This document shows positions 1-11,410 of a DNA stretch of 64,000 bases, one piece after another. Each line of letters begins with the position of its first letter. Positions within the stretch are counted from its first letter, which is position 1. Source of the DNA: Adiantum capillus-veneris (taxonomy: Eukaryota > Streptophyta > Polypodiopsida > Polypodiales > Pteridaceae). The notes under the pieces are model-generated. The model saw only the letters and a list, made by a program, of their open reading frames with translations. It did not search any database and was not told the origin of the DNA. The stretch spans positions 79,204,384-79,268,383 of the forward strand of contig CM043944.1 in assembly GCA_014529385.2 (NCBI GenBank), given 5' to 3'. A program made the translations under genes and the position numbers.

Positions 1-371
1 GATGACCTTTCTGCATAAGTATCACAAGAAAACACCCACGTCGTGTCCGTACTTCTCCGCGTGCAAGTATTGACCCCGTTCGACCTCCTGACGCCACTCG
101 ATGCCATCTGACGCACCTGCTTACCTCATCTCGTCGGCCCGCAGATAGCTTTCTCGAGAAGTTTTATGCACTACCAACTCCTCCTTATTATAAAAAAAAC
201 ACACTGGTACTGATAATAGTAAAAATCGTTGCACTATGTACACCCTGTCCTACCTGTACACACGTGGGCCCCACATAACCACCTGGCTATGGAAATTGGG
301 CAATCCTTTATTCGATGCACCATGCATGTGTATGTACATATGCGCAATCCCTTGCTCCAAAAAACTCCTGA
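1..371 (-). repeat. Dispersed repeat, arm inverted relative to 8915-9286
   Basis: The segment matches the reverse complement of 8915-9286 over essentially its whole length, with scattered substitutions and small indels. The pairing starts at base 1 with 9286 and ends near 371 with about 8917. The copy may continue to the left of the window. No coding potential is visible. The matching copy at 8915 is a discrete insertion into a copia relic, so I read this as a second, oppositely oriented copy of the same family rather than one end of a 9.3-kb transposon. Confidence 0.75.
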
Positions 372-2049
372 CACCGTTGATAGCCATTTTTCGGCTTTCC
401 ATAATTGCCATAGAAAGCTACCTCACCCTATCAAATCACTCAAATATTTTGGTTATCCCTACCATTTCACTGTACATAGGCGTGTGTAAGTTAGGGACTT
501 TCTCCATATTTTCTTAAAAACCCTCAGCTAGCTAGTCACTGGGCTAGTTGAGCCAAAAAAATAAATAAAATCAACAAAATAAAATATATTATGGCCCATT
601 TGTGTGTAAATATTTCATGGTATACAGGGCCTAAATAAAAGGATTTTTCATAATTATTTTGGTATTTATATAAATATTTCTACCTATGGTGTGTTATTTA
701 TGCTATGTACATTGACTCACCATTACCATATTTTTTCTTACCATTTTGCATACTCTTTATTACATATAAAAATAATTTCATGCAAGCTTCTCTTATTTTT
801 GGTGTAACTCCATCCCAATAAAAATCCAAAAAAACTAGTTCTATTTATGTGTATATTTTTTTCACTATTGTGATTTTTTCCTTCCTACATCTATTCTCTA
901 TTACTTTCATAAATTAGACCACCAAAAATATTCATCTTTTTATGGTAGACTTATAATGAGAGAGAGATTTATTTTGACCCCTTTATATTTTTTCCACCTA
1001 TATTATTTATATTTGACATGTACATATTTCTTTTAGACCCCTCAATATTTGATTTTCTTAGTTGTACTATTCACTTAATCATGATCTCAACAATATCTTC
1101 AATTATAGACCTACCAAATAAGGTCAAGGGTATGTGGAATGCATGCATGCACCATGGGGGGCTCACTCTTGGAGGTATTCAAAAGAATCATCCAAAGAAG
1201 GACCTCACACGGACTTTGTGCAGTGGAACAAAACAGTCGGTTTTAGTGAATTTTTAAAGATCACATGCTCTCTGAATTTGAAAAGGTGATACAAACAAAA
1301 GTTGTAGCTCGTGGGCTGAACTTTCAACTCAAATTTTTTCATATTGTTTTGAGCTACGAGCTGTGAGCTATGATTTTCTTGGTGGACCCCAGTTTGCCCA
1401 TGCTATGCAGCCACACTCCCTCTTCCACTTTATCATTTTCCTCTTTCACACACACTTCTCCACTCATCATCCCCACCTCTCTCACCACTCCTCTTTGCAC
1501 CCTACTCACCTTCTTCTCAACCTTGAAGAATAAGAGAAACCATGGTGAACTTATGTCTCCTACACACACTTCCATTCCAAAATTGACCACCTAGTCTCAT
1601 TTTTCCTCATCCATATTACCCATATCTATCAAAAAACCATAAAATTCAGCCTCTTCTCTTGAAAGACAGCATCATGGTGATTGATTACTCATGTTCACTT
1701 ACCTTGGCTCCCAAGGGAGGTCAAGAGTGGAGAAAAAACATACCGTCAAAGCTAGTGGACCGTCAACAAGCGTCAAAATTGACCCTACTCAAGACACTTG
1801 GAGCATCAACATTGTAAGAAATCCATATTTTCTTACCGTAAGAGTTTTTTCTTCCCTATTTGTATCCTACATGGATACTCCCATTGTAAATATCCAATTC
1901 CATTTGTAAATCAATAAAAATACGAACTCTACTAATTTACTAACACTAACCTACTATGAAAAGTGCTATCACCTCCACTTCTCTCCTCTCTCTCTTCTTC
2001 ATCTATCCACACCAACTTCTTGATAATTCCAAGCAAAAGAAATTAGATA
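372..2049. other. AT-rich intergenic stretch, no gene seen
   Basis: The open frames here are short, low in complexity and unlike known families. The DNA is AT-rich with homopolymer runs. No LTR ends, primer sites, tRNA boxes or tandem repeats were recognised. It may hold old repeat debris that is too decayed to identify by eye. Confidence 0.5.
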
Positions 2050-2620
2050 AGTGCTGAAAATCTAACCCAACCATGGTTAGAGGAGTAACCCTAGCCCTCA
2101 AAATTTCTATAAAAGGAGGGTGTAGCTAGCACAAATGGGAGATCCATAAGCAAGAGCACTATGCTATAGCTTGAGAAGCCAAGCTCAACCTCTCTAGAAG
2201 GAGCTCTTGAGTAGAAACTCATTGTCGTATGCATGTGCATGTGTTGTAATAGGGGTGATTAGCACGGGAACTCTATGCCATTGTAAGAGAGAGAGCGATC
2301 ATTCAATTGAGAGTGGGAAATCTATCGTTTCTCCTACTAGTGTAAGCCCAACATTTGCTGAATCAAGGAGGGTGGATTTGGACTAAGCTTGGATACTTTG
2401 TCTCTCTTCCAACGTGAAGTAATGGACAACAATGATGTGTAAGTGTCTTGGTGATTTTTTTTAGTTCTTGATAGCTTGTGTCTGGGTGTTGTCATCAATT
2501 TAGCCATAAATCCCACATACTGTAAGAGGGCGACAGGGTGGAGAGGACTCCCCTGGCCTTAAGACAGTGATTGGGGTGGCTTTTCTTGTGATGTGTTGTG
2601 GTGAAATTTACTCAAGCGAT
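2050..2620 (+). promoter_or_regulatory. LTR-like promoter segment with TATA box
   Basis: A strong plant-type TATA box (TATAAAA, 2108-2114, followed by GGAGGG) is followed by a non-coding leader rich in CTTGAG and CTCTC motifs. This layout is typical of the U3/R/U5 part of a copia LTR. No matching second LTR, primer-binding site or gag follows in the same orientation. It is therefore best read as a solo or truncated LTR. A genuine host promoter is the alternative, but no downstream gene supports it. Confidence 0.35.
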
Positions 2621-2771
2621 GTTGAACAAATACTAATCTCACTTTGATCAGTCATGACAGATTTGTAAGAAGTTATTAATGCAACAAGCACCCCCTCCCT
2701 CTTCTCTCTCTTTCTTACATATATAATTGTGTTTGCTTGATCATTGCCGATACATTTCAAAGCAGCCCGAG

Positions 2772-2773
<2 letters not shown>

Positions 2774-2857
<84 letters not shown>
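2774..2857 (+). repeat. (CT)n microsatellite
   Basis: An uninterrupted CT dinucleotide tract of about 84 bp. All long open frames across it are serine/leucine or arginine/glutamate repeats produced by the tract and are not genes. Confidence 0.98.
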
Positions 2858-2859
<2 letters not shown>

Positions 2860-3138
2860 ACGGGTCCTAGTTCGCATCCAAAACTAGGTGGTGCCCCAAA
2901 TTTGTGTAGGGTCAGGTTGCGGGTTTGTGTGTGTGTTTGTTGTTTTTTCCAACCCCAACCCAATTTAGCAGCATGGGAGCCTAGAAGGGTGCTTAGAGGC
3001 CACTCTTCTTGTTGCCCGCCCCAGACCGCCTCACCGTGTCTCTTTCCTCAAAAATATAATTTTGTTTTTGGAGCATCTATCGTGTGAGTATGTTTACCAG
3101 GTACCACAGGTGTACTTTGTAATGGCTCCTCGCTAACC

Positions 3139-3864
3139 TCAATCAAGTTTAATGGCGTGATCTCGGTGCATTGGATTATTTGGACATTGGACAATCAAAT
3201 CATCTATGCCACATTGATTACACATGAGTATCGGCATTGTATACATGCTCGCTTTATTGGTTTGCATTAGTGTGGCGTTCTTTTGTAGCCTAATAGGACA
3301 CTCGGCTACACGATGTGGATCTCCATACTCATAGCATTGAAGAGGTGGTCTCTTAGCGGTGTAATTGATATTGTGGCCTCTTGCCGCAAGACCAGCTACT
3401 TGATATACAGATTTGACTTGTCCCCAATAGTCCTCCATGTAGTATTGTGGAATTTCTTCAAGCACATCCATCCCATAGGTAATATTAGGGTCCATATCTT
3501 CCTCACAACCTTCCAAACAAGCAATAGATGACTCACAACCCACTTGATTCACAAAAGTGATTCTCGGATGTGGTGGTTGCGGTCGTAGCACTGGAGGTGG
3601 TAAGGGTGTTGTTTGAACAACATTTTGGGCCCTAAGGACCATGTGTTGTGTTGTTTGTTCAAGAGGTGGGGCCGGCATCAATGCAGGCACTTGAGGTGTG
3701 TCTGTCCATGCTAAGGTTGGTCTATTGGCCATTGCACGCTTAAATACTATGCAATCCTTAGCTTGATGACCATACCTTCCACAGGCATTGCAATTCCCAT
3801 TGAATTTTACTCTAAAAGTAGGGCATTCACTAGTATATGTGGTCCATAGCATACTGAGCACCAT
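3139..3864 (-). pseudogene. Family D Gag C-terminal part with zinc knuckles
   Basis: The 241-residue open frame carries a canonical CX2CX4HX4C knuckle near residues 28-41 (CNACGRYGHQAKDC). A proline-rich stretch follows, and then two further knuckle-like segments near the C terminus. One begins CYEYGDPHRVAEC, with the second Cys lost to Tyr and short spacing. The other begins CNQCGIDD. Zinc knuckles in Gag bind genomic RNA during packaging. The frame is shifted relative to the upstream Gag core, which ends with a stop at 3867. The plus-strand relative at 38.9-39.6 kb keeps four such segments, supporting a real multi-knuckle Gag rather than chance cysteines. No protease follows. Confidence 0.7.
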
Positions 3865-3866
3865 TG

Positions 3867-5390
3867 TTACTCCCTTCTTGGATACATATGATTGTTTTGC
3901 GGAGCACGATTGTCTCTAAGAATCTCTTGAATAGCCTTGGTGAGATCTGCTAAAGTCATCTCATATCTCTTTGGCTCCTTAGCAATAGGCTTTAGGGTCA
4001 TTGGATGATGTCCTGATGCTTGTATGCTAATAGATTTAGGCTCAACAGACACTCTTTCTCATTGAATCATTAAATTATCCTCCAATTGGATCGCATTGGT
4101 GGTGACTATTTCCCAAGTGGTGATACCTCTAATGACTAGGCCATTGTAGATATCCTCATGTCGTAATCCCCTAATGAATCTATCAAGAAATTGGTTATTG
4201 TTGAAGCGTTCATTTGGATTGCAATGAGAATTCAAATGCTTTAAGCGACTAATAAGGTCTCTCACCGACTCTCCTTCCTCTCGTTGGGCTTTCTGGAGCT
4301 GAGAGGATACACCCCAAAGTACTCCCTCTCGTATGTATTCTTTCAAGAATAGTCTCCTAAGAGTAGGGTAAATTGTTTTTTCTTTCACCCTTAGGGTTCT
4401 ATACCAATCCCCTGCCTTCCCACTTAAGGTTAGGCTTAAATCATTACTCTTATGCAGGTCATTGTGTTCTCCTAGAGAATCGCATATTTGTTCAAACACT
4501 TCGATATGCTTTCTCACATCCCCGTCTCCACTAAATTTTTATGTGAGCTTGGCTATTTGTATTGCCTTACTTCTAGGTTCTCTATCAGGTGTGTTACGCA
4601 TATTCTCAGGAATAGATCGACCAATAGCTTGAGAAAAGGTTGCCAAGTTACCTAAGTGAGCAGGCACCGTGGGTGAAGGTGCTCTAGAGACTACATGTGG
4701 AGTAGGTATTGGCATTGGGCTTGGCGCATAGGAAGCCCTTGGGTTCCACGTTGGGTACGATGTTGTGCCATGTGGTGGCCCAAAGTTCATATGTGTGGCC
4801 CTGGGCATAGCAAGCGTCGGATGTGACATGCTAATGCTAGCCGGTATAGTCCCATGGAAATAAGAGATTGGGTGTTGTGGTTGTGGATCATAGGTAGTTG
4901 AAACAATGGGAGGGGTAGGGACTACATGAGTACGATGACCCATAGGTGCATACAATACACTTGTAGGTACTCTTGCAGGCATTGAGCTACCATGTAGTGG
5001 TGCTTTACTAACAAATGAGGTCCATGTCATGTTTCTCGGCATGCCCGTCATTGGGGTAGGCATGGTAGCCGTGGTGTCATCAAGGGAAAGATGATCTAGA
5101 CTTGGAAAGGTAAAGCTATCACTTGTGGGCTCAGATTGCACCGAGACCCCTCGCAAAACAACATATGGAGGATCCATCGGACTTACCGAGGGAGTCTCCA
5201 TTTACGATAAGCTCGGTTGTTTAGCCTTTCCTGTATCCAAGAATCTCATGAGACCCGTTGAAGGCATGTTGATCCCCTTGTTCTGTCTCTCTAACTCAAT
5301 GATCCTATGGATGACCTCACAAACTCTTTGTTGTTGATCCTCCACACTAGTAGCACCCATTGTGGATTGTAGGACATCTAACCAACCCAC
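3867..5390 (-). pseudogene. Family D Gag core (retrotransposon-gag domain), four in-frame stops
   Basis: One reading frame runs from 5390 to 3867, broken only by nonsense codons at 5202, 4539, 4059 and 3867. The N-terminal part (5201-4539) is rich in proline, threonine and methionine. The part from about 4541 to 4059 is a typical capsid-like gag domain: a W-Y-R-T-L segment after a predicted helix, then RLKHLNSHCNPNE, then a conserved LIRGITTWE-type ending. The same order and wording recurs at 37.6-38.8 kb. Gag would form the cytoplasmic virus-like particle. The nonsense codons mean no full-length product can be made. Assignment to the gag superfamily is firm, the exact lineage is not. Confidence 0.75.
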
Positions 5391-6161
5391 ATGATAGGTG
5401 TGACTTGTGTATAGGTCAGTTAAAGAGTTTTCGTTTGTAGTTCGTACTCCTAGTTCTCATTTAAGAACGCTCCATCTAGGATTGATGTTCTAGGGGTGTC
5501 CTTTGAGCTAGATACAATGTTTCTTTCTAGGGGTTGGCCCTTAGTGGTTGCTAAGTCAGGAGCACTCGATTGCTCTCCTAGCAAGGATATTGACATAGGG
5601 GCTTTCGCTTTTAACTCTCTTCATTGCTCCGCCTTGCGTAAGCTCTTGATTTCATTTTCCCTTGCTGCAAGGATATACCGCTCAATCTCTTGCACTTCGG
5701 CAAGGCTTCTACCATCAGGTAATATAACCTCAGAGGGGAATAGCTCTGAAGAGTCAGGGGGTGAAGTGCATGAAGTATTCACGTGCACACTTTCTAAGGG
5801 CATAGGGTCTACGTTGATCATGAATGGCAAATTTACTTCCCCATACATCATTAGCTCCATATTCGGAGCAAGTGGCTCTACCAACGATTTCCTTCAAGCG
5901 GCTAAGCATGCTCGGCGCGGACCGCGGGCCCATGGCATGCATTTATTGGCTTGAGCTATCGCGATTAGGCATTAGGAAACCCTCCATGACGTCGTAGTCA
6001 GAGGAAGAGTCACTAGCCGCTATGTTTGGGTCTTGGTTTGTACTACCTGGGGTCCCTGCTGAGGGCCCAGAACTTAAGGTAGGTGGATATTGAGAACTCA
6101 CATAAGTCGAAATTCTCTCTAGTCGCTCCGTCTCTAGCACACGATCAGAGCGCAAATGCAT
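5391..6161 (-). pseudogene. Family D Gag N-terminal region (frameshifted)
   Basis: Three short open frames (6161-5943, 5942-5754 and 5884-5621) in different registers carry the start of the Gag reading region. It begins MHLRSDRVLETERL, which resembles the basic start of plant gypsy Gag proteins, and continues with acidic and serine-rich sequence. A segment LAEVQEIERYILAARE looks like an amphipathic helix. At least two frameshifts separate these parts from the core. The AUG at 6161 is chosen because it is the first in the frame downstream of the primer site and leader. The function beyond being part of Gag cannot be inferred. Confidence 0.5.
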
Positions 6162-6427
6162 GTGCCTTTGACACCCTACAAGCGTCGGCGAATAACCTTG
6201 AAGGTGAACCGCTTACTTTTTTAGGCCTCTGTTTTCACTCGTTTTTTTTTTAATGTTTTTTAATGATTTTTTTTTTCTTAAAGTGTGTGATAGCTCGAAA
6301 TGAGCATATCACTCAAAGGGTCACGGTGTGCTTTAGAGCACAATGTTCGGTCACCTGAAGCTCCGTTGGTCCTCAAAAAAGTCGATTTTTAGCTACATGT
6401 GAGGCTAAAATACGTACTTTTAAAGGG

Positions 6428-6485
6428 CGACTAAGGCCTGAGCCTGAGCGTGAGCTTGGGCTTGGGTCTGGGCTTGGGTCTGGGA
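6428..6485 (+). repeat. Short GGGCTT/GGGTCT hexamer minisatellite
   Basis: Imperfect hexamer repeats (GAGCCT, then GGGCTT and GGGTCT alternating) lie in the untranslated leader of the family D element. They give a short glycine/leucine frame that is not a gene. Confidence 0.8.
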
Positions 6486-6870
6486 GATATTCTCAATCCC
6501 GGTCCTACCTTTATTTTTTTATTTTATTTTTTTGGGATAATGTCACCGCGGCCTACACACGAGCACACACACACTCTACCTACCTACTTACAACTAATAC
6601 ACCTACTGCTACACACTAACACACTGCATTATCTCTAACAGATCTACTTCCTACTTCCTGTACTTTACATTACCCAAAACTAACAACCTTAATTCTAACA
6701 CCTTATCCCAGAGAAAACACGGTACCTTTCAAAACTTCATTAACAAAGAAATACACAGTAGCAAAACAAATTCCTTCTTCTCAACATACACACCTTCCTT
6801 CCCTACCTTTCCTACAATTTAAATTGTACCACAAAGAAGCATAGAGTGCCACTCAAGCTTAGTGTATGGC

Positions 6871-6891
6871 ATTTTCCCGGCGACGGTGCCA
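6871..6891 (-). other. Primer-binding site, tRNA-Asp-like
   Basis: Read on the minus strand, TGGCACCGTCGCCGGGAA closely resembles the TGGCGCCGTTGCCGGGGA primer site used by Tat/Athila-type gypsy elements, with a few transitions. It lies four bases inside a TG...CA-style LTR end (CGCACA at about 6896). It fixes the orientation of the element and marks where minus-strand DNA synthesis would start. Confidence 0.65.
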
Positions 6892-6895
6892 AAAA

Positions 6896-7124
6896 TGTGC
6901 GTGTATGTCGCACCTGTCAATGCAAGGAACTTGCCAATACACTGTGTGCGAGCCATAGATGGCTCCAAGCACACAACTAGCCTAAACTAGTAAGCTCAAA
7001 GAAAACGATGGTGTGTCACTCACCGCTCTACGCTTGCTGTCGTGGAGGATTCCTTGCCGCGAAGAAGAGGGAGACGCCGCTATGCCGCGCTCAATCGCCT
7101 CGCCGCCGCCGCAAAGCTCGATCG

Positions 7125-7185
<61 letters not shown>

Positions 7186-7460
7186 GCATACACACACACA
7201 AGGAGATGAAGAAGAAGAAGATGGACATGGAGCAAGAGCACTCTTCAATTGCACAAATGAGAGAATGAGTGAATTTTAGGTTTAGTTGACTTTTATATGA
7301 GCTCGCCCCATTCACACTTGGGCGCCCATGCTTAGCCAACTAATCCCTTGAATGTTCTAGTTAGAGTGCGCCTCTCATCAGCGATCACTCTTACCCTTTT
7401 CCTATTGGACCGACAAGACCGGTACCTGACTCTACCAAACAAATAATACAGCGTCCGTCG
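6896..7460 (-). repeat. 5' LTR of family D copy 1 (outer end approximate)
   Basis: The inner end is fixed by the primer site, where the LTR ends in CA. A minus-strand TATA box (ATATAAAAG, around 7290-7300) lies about 100 bp upstream of a (GA)n tract at 7183-7127. The GA tract would therefore fall in the transcribed R/U5 part. The outer end could not be placed because no second LTR was found; 7460 is where copia integrase similarity begins. Confidence 0.45.
7127..7183 (+). repeat. (CT)n microsatellite inside an LTR
   Basis: An uninterrupted CT tract of about 57 bp, followed by a short CA tract. It lies within the proposed LTR downstream of its TATA box on the minus strand. Confidence 0.97.
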
Positions 7461-8914
7461 TAGGTGATGGAATGTACATGAGGGTTAACAATGGCTGCGA
7501 AAATTTCTCCTCTTTTCGTGATGCCATAATCTATACCCCATTTCACCATAGTCACCATATCCTAGGAATACACACTTAGGCTCCAACTTGTTGCGGTCTT
7601 CCTTTCTGCCAATGTGCCCAAAAGCTTTGCAACCAAACAATCTCAAATGAGCATACAAAGGTGGCTTGCCAAACCACGCTTCTTGGGGAACTTACCCACC
7701 CAAAGACTTGTGTGGTGATTGATTAATCAACTATATGGCTGTCATAATAACTATAATAACCTCTACCCAAAAATTGTGGGGTAGCGCAACATGAGACAAT
7801 ATACATCGGACTTTTTCTTGAATAGTCTAATTCACCCACTCTGCAACACCATTTTGGGGTGGATTATGAGGTGCAATCAGATCCCTCTTTATCCATTTAT
7901 TATCACAGAAGTCCCAAAACATACTCACCCCCATTGTCAAAGCGCAGACACTTTACCTTACTTCTGACTTAATTTTTAGCAAGTGTCACAAATTGTTTGA
8001 ACTTATCCCGAGCCTCATCCTTATGTTGGATTGGATATACCCACATTTTGTGTGTAGCATCATCCACATAGGGAAACAACATACTTCTTTCCCCATAGAG
8101 ATAGCCCTAGCATCTGACAAGAATGTACCAATTCCAAGGGAGAAGCCTTCAATGAAAGAGATTTCTTGTGAGGAGTTTGAGCATGCTTGCCATAAATACA
8201 ATGATCACAATGGTCAAAATCAGCATACCTCAAACATGATAAATACCCCAAATGAGAAAGCACAGTTATTTTGATTTGACTGATGTGTCCCAACTTACCA
8301 TGCTACAAGGAAACACTTGATGCTCGATTATGGGCGACTACATGGTTCCGCACACTAGATATGTGAAGTGGATACAGAGTGTCACTTTTAGGACCTCTAG
8401 CAATGATCCTAGATCCCTTGATGGTTTTCCACTTGCTATCCTCAAAGATAGTGCAAAAGCCATCATCATCTAGCTACCCTATGCTCATCAGGCTCTTCTT
8501 GAGCTCGGGTACATGCCTCACATGATGCAATGTAAAATTTGACCCATGCTGAAATTTCAGTTGCACACAGCTGATTCCCTTAATATCACATGAATGGTTG
8601 TCCCTCAAATAAACAACACCCTGTTTGCCAGCATTGTAGCTAGAGAACCATTCCCGATGTGGTGTCAAATAAAATGAAGCACCTAAAAAATCCCCGTGTG
8701 CATGTCATGTCATCATCAAAACAGCAACCAAAGATTGTGCACTAAAAGAAGAAGTAAAGATACTATCATTACCACTATCCGCATGACTAACTACATTGAT
8801 TTCCTCTATCTTAATTGTGCTCTTCTTTTCAAGCTGAACATCCTTTTTTTCATCCCTGCTATCATCAGACTTTTTACCCTTGCCTTTCTCTTTCTTCTAC
8901 TTAAAACAATCATG
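7461..8914 (-). pseudogene. Copia relic A: protease remnant and integrase fragments
   Basis: Minus-strand Ty1/copia coding remnants with many stops and frameshifts. At 8668-8474 is the protease-downstream segment (TPHREWFSSYN... to VRHVPELKKSLMSIG). The catalytic Asp-Ser-Gly just upstream is corrupted. At 8293-8060 is the gag-pre-integrase region (HCIYGKHAQTPHKK). From about 7990 to 7490, broken frames show integrase core wording (LRFDNGGEYV), the integrase C-terminal part (FGCKAFGHI) and FLGYGDYGEMGYRLW. No reverse transcriptase follows, because the family D LTR starts directly after. The relic continues beyond an insertion at 10111-10813. It is clearly dead. Confidence 0.8.
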
Positions 8915-9861
8915 CTATTAGGAGTTTTTTGGAAGAAGTGATTGCACATATGTACATACACATGCATGGTGCATCAAATAAAGGATTCCCATTTTCCAGA
9001 GCTAGGTGGTTATGTGGGGCCCACATGTGTACAGGTAGGACAGCATGTACATAGTACATTAATTTTCATCGTTACCAGTATCAATGTGTTTTTCTACAAT
9101 AATGAGGAGTTGGTAGTGCGTAAAACTTCTTGACAAAGCTATCCGTGGGCCAACGACATGAGGTAAGCAGGTGCGTCAGATGGCATCTAGTGGCATCAGG
9201 AGGTCGAATGGGGTCAATACTTACACGTGGGTAAGCAAGGACACAACGTGGGTGTTTTCTTGTGATGATTATGCAGAAAGGTCATCATGACGACTATATT
9301 TGGGGGCCACTTCACGTGGTTGTGGGATGCATTATTGGAAAAATTTCAGTGCCAGGGGGTACGGATGGATGTAGAAGGGTGACAAAAATGCACTGCGTGG
9401 CCAGTTTTTGGCATGTTCGGGGTCCGTTTGAGGTCAACTAAAAGGCCAAAGGTGCCCAAGGAAAAAAGTGAAGTGCGGATGCTGAAAAAACTGAGAAAAA
9501 GACCAGAAAAATGTGGAGAGAAGAGGAGGAACAGCCGCAACTCAATTTTTGTTGTTTTTGGTGCCTGTTTTGGCCATAAACTCCTCATCCAAGATCGGAT
9601 TTGAGCACTTTGATATTGTAGATTGGGGTTTTTGGCTGCTCCAGACGCAATGGTGCTGTCCATTTTGCCAATTTCTCACTTTTTTCTGCCATTTTGGCTG
9701 TGTAAGTTTCTCCTATGAGCGAAGCCTCTGTTCAAATTTGTGATTGTATCTGGCATATTTCATCCATATTGTGTGAGCTATTTGCCCCATTGATGTTGTC
9801 CCAAGCTCAATTGTATCTAAACATCAGAAATTCTCCTCTTTTGAGCTGAGTTTTTTGGGGG

Positions 9862-9945
<84 letters not shown>

Positions 9946-10110
9946 GAGTGGGCAAATGGATAGTCTCTCTCCTCTCACTCCATCGGTGTGTTCCCTGTCT
10001 CGGCCAGGTGGGTTGTGTAAGCCGAGTGGTGCCCCATAGTGTGTGTATTATCCCAAGAGTGTGTGTCGGGTGATCATAGAGGCGCTGTGTGTGTTTCCAT
10101 CCCGCTCATA
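8915..10110. mobile_element. 1,196-bp insertion of unknown class in copia relic A
   Basis: Joining the copia sequence at 8914 to 10114 restores a continuous zinc-knuckle reading (GYFNH then DCFK). So 8915-10110 is inserted DNA, flanked by ATG on both sides (8912-8914 and 10111-10113). It contains no protein similarity that I recognise, a long (GT)n tract, and no obvious terminal inverted repeats or poly-A tail. Its first 372 bp recur in inverted orientation at 1-371. A 3-bp duplication would fit CACTA or Harbinger-like insertion, but the termini do not match those families. The class remains open. Confidence 0.7.
9865..9944 (+). repeat. (GT)n microsatellite
   Basis: A GT dinucleotide tract of about 80 bp inside the 1,196-bp insertion, preceded by a G-rich run. 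Confidence 0.98.
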
Positions 10111-10813
10111 ATGGTTAAAGTACCCTTTCGTGCCACAATGATGGCACTAAACATCTTTCCCACGAGACTTGTTGTTGCCTCTATTTTTTGATTTCCCCCT
10201 TTGCTTAGTTCTACCTCTAGTATGCAATGCACTGGAAGACTTATTAGCTTCAATATTCTATCTATTCAGCTCTTCCATTAGCAAAGAGCTTTCCACATCA
10301 AAATACATCAGCATAGAATTGGAGTTACTCATGGCTATCCCAAATGTATACCAACTTTTAGGTAAAGTGCATAGTAGGAAATTACTTTGAATTCATCATC
10401 AATGTTGAATTTGAGAGAAACCGGCTCACTGAAAACCGAGTTGAACTTATTAAGATGTACAGTCATGGTTGTACCTTCCTTCATACGAAGGTCCATCAAT
10501 TTCTTCAACCAATAAACCTTACTAGCATCATTTTTTTGAGCATAAAACTCCTAAAGTCTAGTCCACATAGCATAGGTAGAATTCAACTTCTCTATGTTGA
10601 ATAGAAAAGAGCCAAAAATTAAAATCTCTATCGTAGATCGTACAAGCTCATCCAGATCTTCCCAATCTATTTTCTCTATGTCTGTTGATTGTGTCCCCTT
10701 TGTCTTAAAAGACCACCTGTTTCTTCTCCAGCAAGACATTTGTAGCATTGTTTTTGCCATCCCTCAAGCTTCTTGATGTGCAAAAGGTTGTTGTTGTCAC
10801 TTTTGCTTGCCAT
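10111..10813 (-). pseudogene. Copia relic A: Gag with zinc knuckle
   Basis: The Gag start is the ATG at 10813-10811, reading MASKSDNNNLLHIKKLEG, a typical opening of plant copia Gag (UBN2/retrotran_gag type). Further frames give DIEKIDWEDLDELVRSTI (around 10700-10640) and WLKKLMDLRMKEGTTMTVHL (around 10520-10460). The reading ends in the first half of a CCHC knuckle (CHHCGTKGYFNH) at the insertion point 10111. Several frameshifts and stops are present. Gag would package the element RNA in cytoplasmic particles, but this copy cannot encode a full product. It lies directly downstream of a degenerate primer site at 11411-11423. Confidence 0.75.
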
Positions 10814-11410
10814 GACTTTAGGCAAAAACAAGAAATTAAATCCTCTGTTGATCAAAGTCCAAAACTCGCTCTATAGCATTGATAGCCACCAACAAAGAAG
10901 CACAAGATCAGCTGCACAAATTATTTTGAGCCAATCTCAAAACTCAAACTACAAATTCATACTCAGCAGTCTATCCAATTTGCAAATTCCGATTCAGCAA
11001 TCTGCAAAATTTAGATTATCGAGCAACTTGATTGAGCTACATCATTCCGATTTAGCTTCAGTAATTCAAATTCAACTTTAGCAATTTGGATTCAGGTCTT
11101 CTACACTTCTAGCACACTCTGGAAAACCCTTGTTGGAAACCCTTGCTCATTGCCTAACTCAAAAATGAGTTACCAAGCTTACAGATATAAGAGCTCAAAG
11201 CTCATAATCACTCTCTCTCTCTATACAGGTTTTTTTCTCCACCTGCAAGACCAAGATGACCTTGCTCTAGACCTCGCACATTGCTATAGTGACAAGATTG
11301 CATGTACACTTTGATGTTGAACCAAAGTTTTGATAATGAACCAAAACTCTACTGCTGAAACACAGCTTTGATGCTAATCCACGCTCACCACACCATCTTG
11401 TGAAACCAAT

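Larger units (their letters stand above)
3139..7460 (-). mobile_element. Family D LTR retroelement, copy 1 (decayed)
   Basis: This is a minus-strand LTR retroelement. From its 5' side it has an LTR-like segment (about 7460-6896), a tRNA-Asp-like primer site (6891-6871), a non-coding leader, and a Gag coding region (6161-3139) with a retrotransposon-gag core and zinc knuckles. No protease or polymerase follows. The element appears to end near 3139, and no 3' LTR was found. A second copy with the same Gag order lies on the plus strand at 36.8-50.5 kb. The primer type suggests Ty3/gypsy (Tat/Athila-like), but without a polymerase this stays an inference. Confidence 0.7.

Noticed and set aside
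2608-2963. Open frames rich in Arg-Glu or Ser-Leu across the CT tract
   Set aside because: They are direct translations of a dinucleotide repeat. The same artefact recurs at every GA/CT array in the window.
1-9286. A 9.3-kb DNA transposon with 370-bp terminal inverted repeats
   Set aside because: The right arm is the end of a separate 1,196-bp insertion lying inside a copia relic. The interior holds unrelated LTR elements, and no transposase is present.
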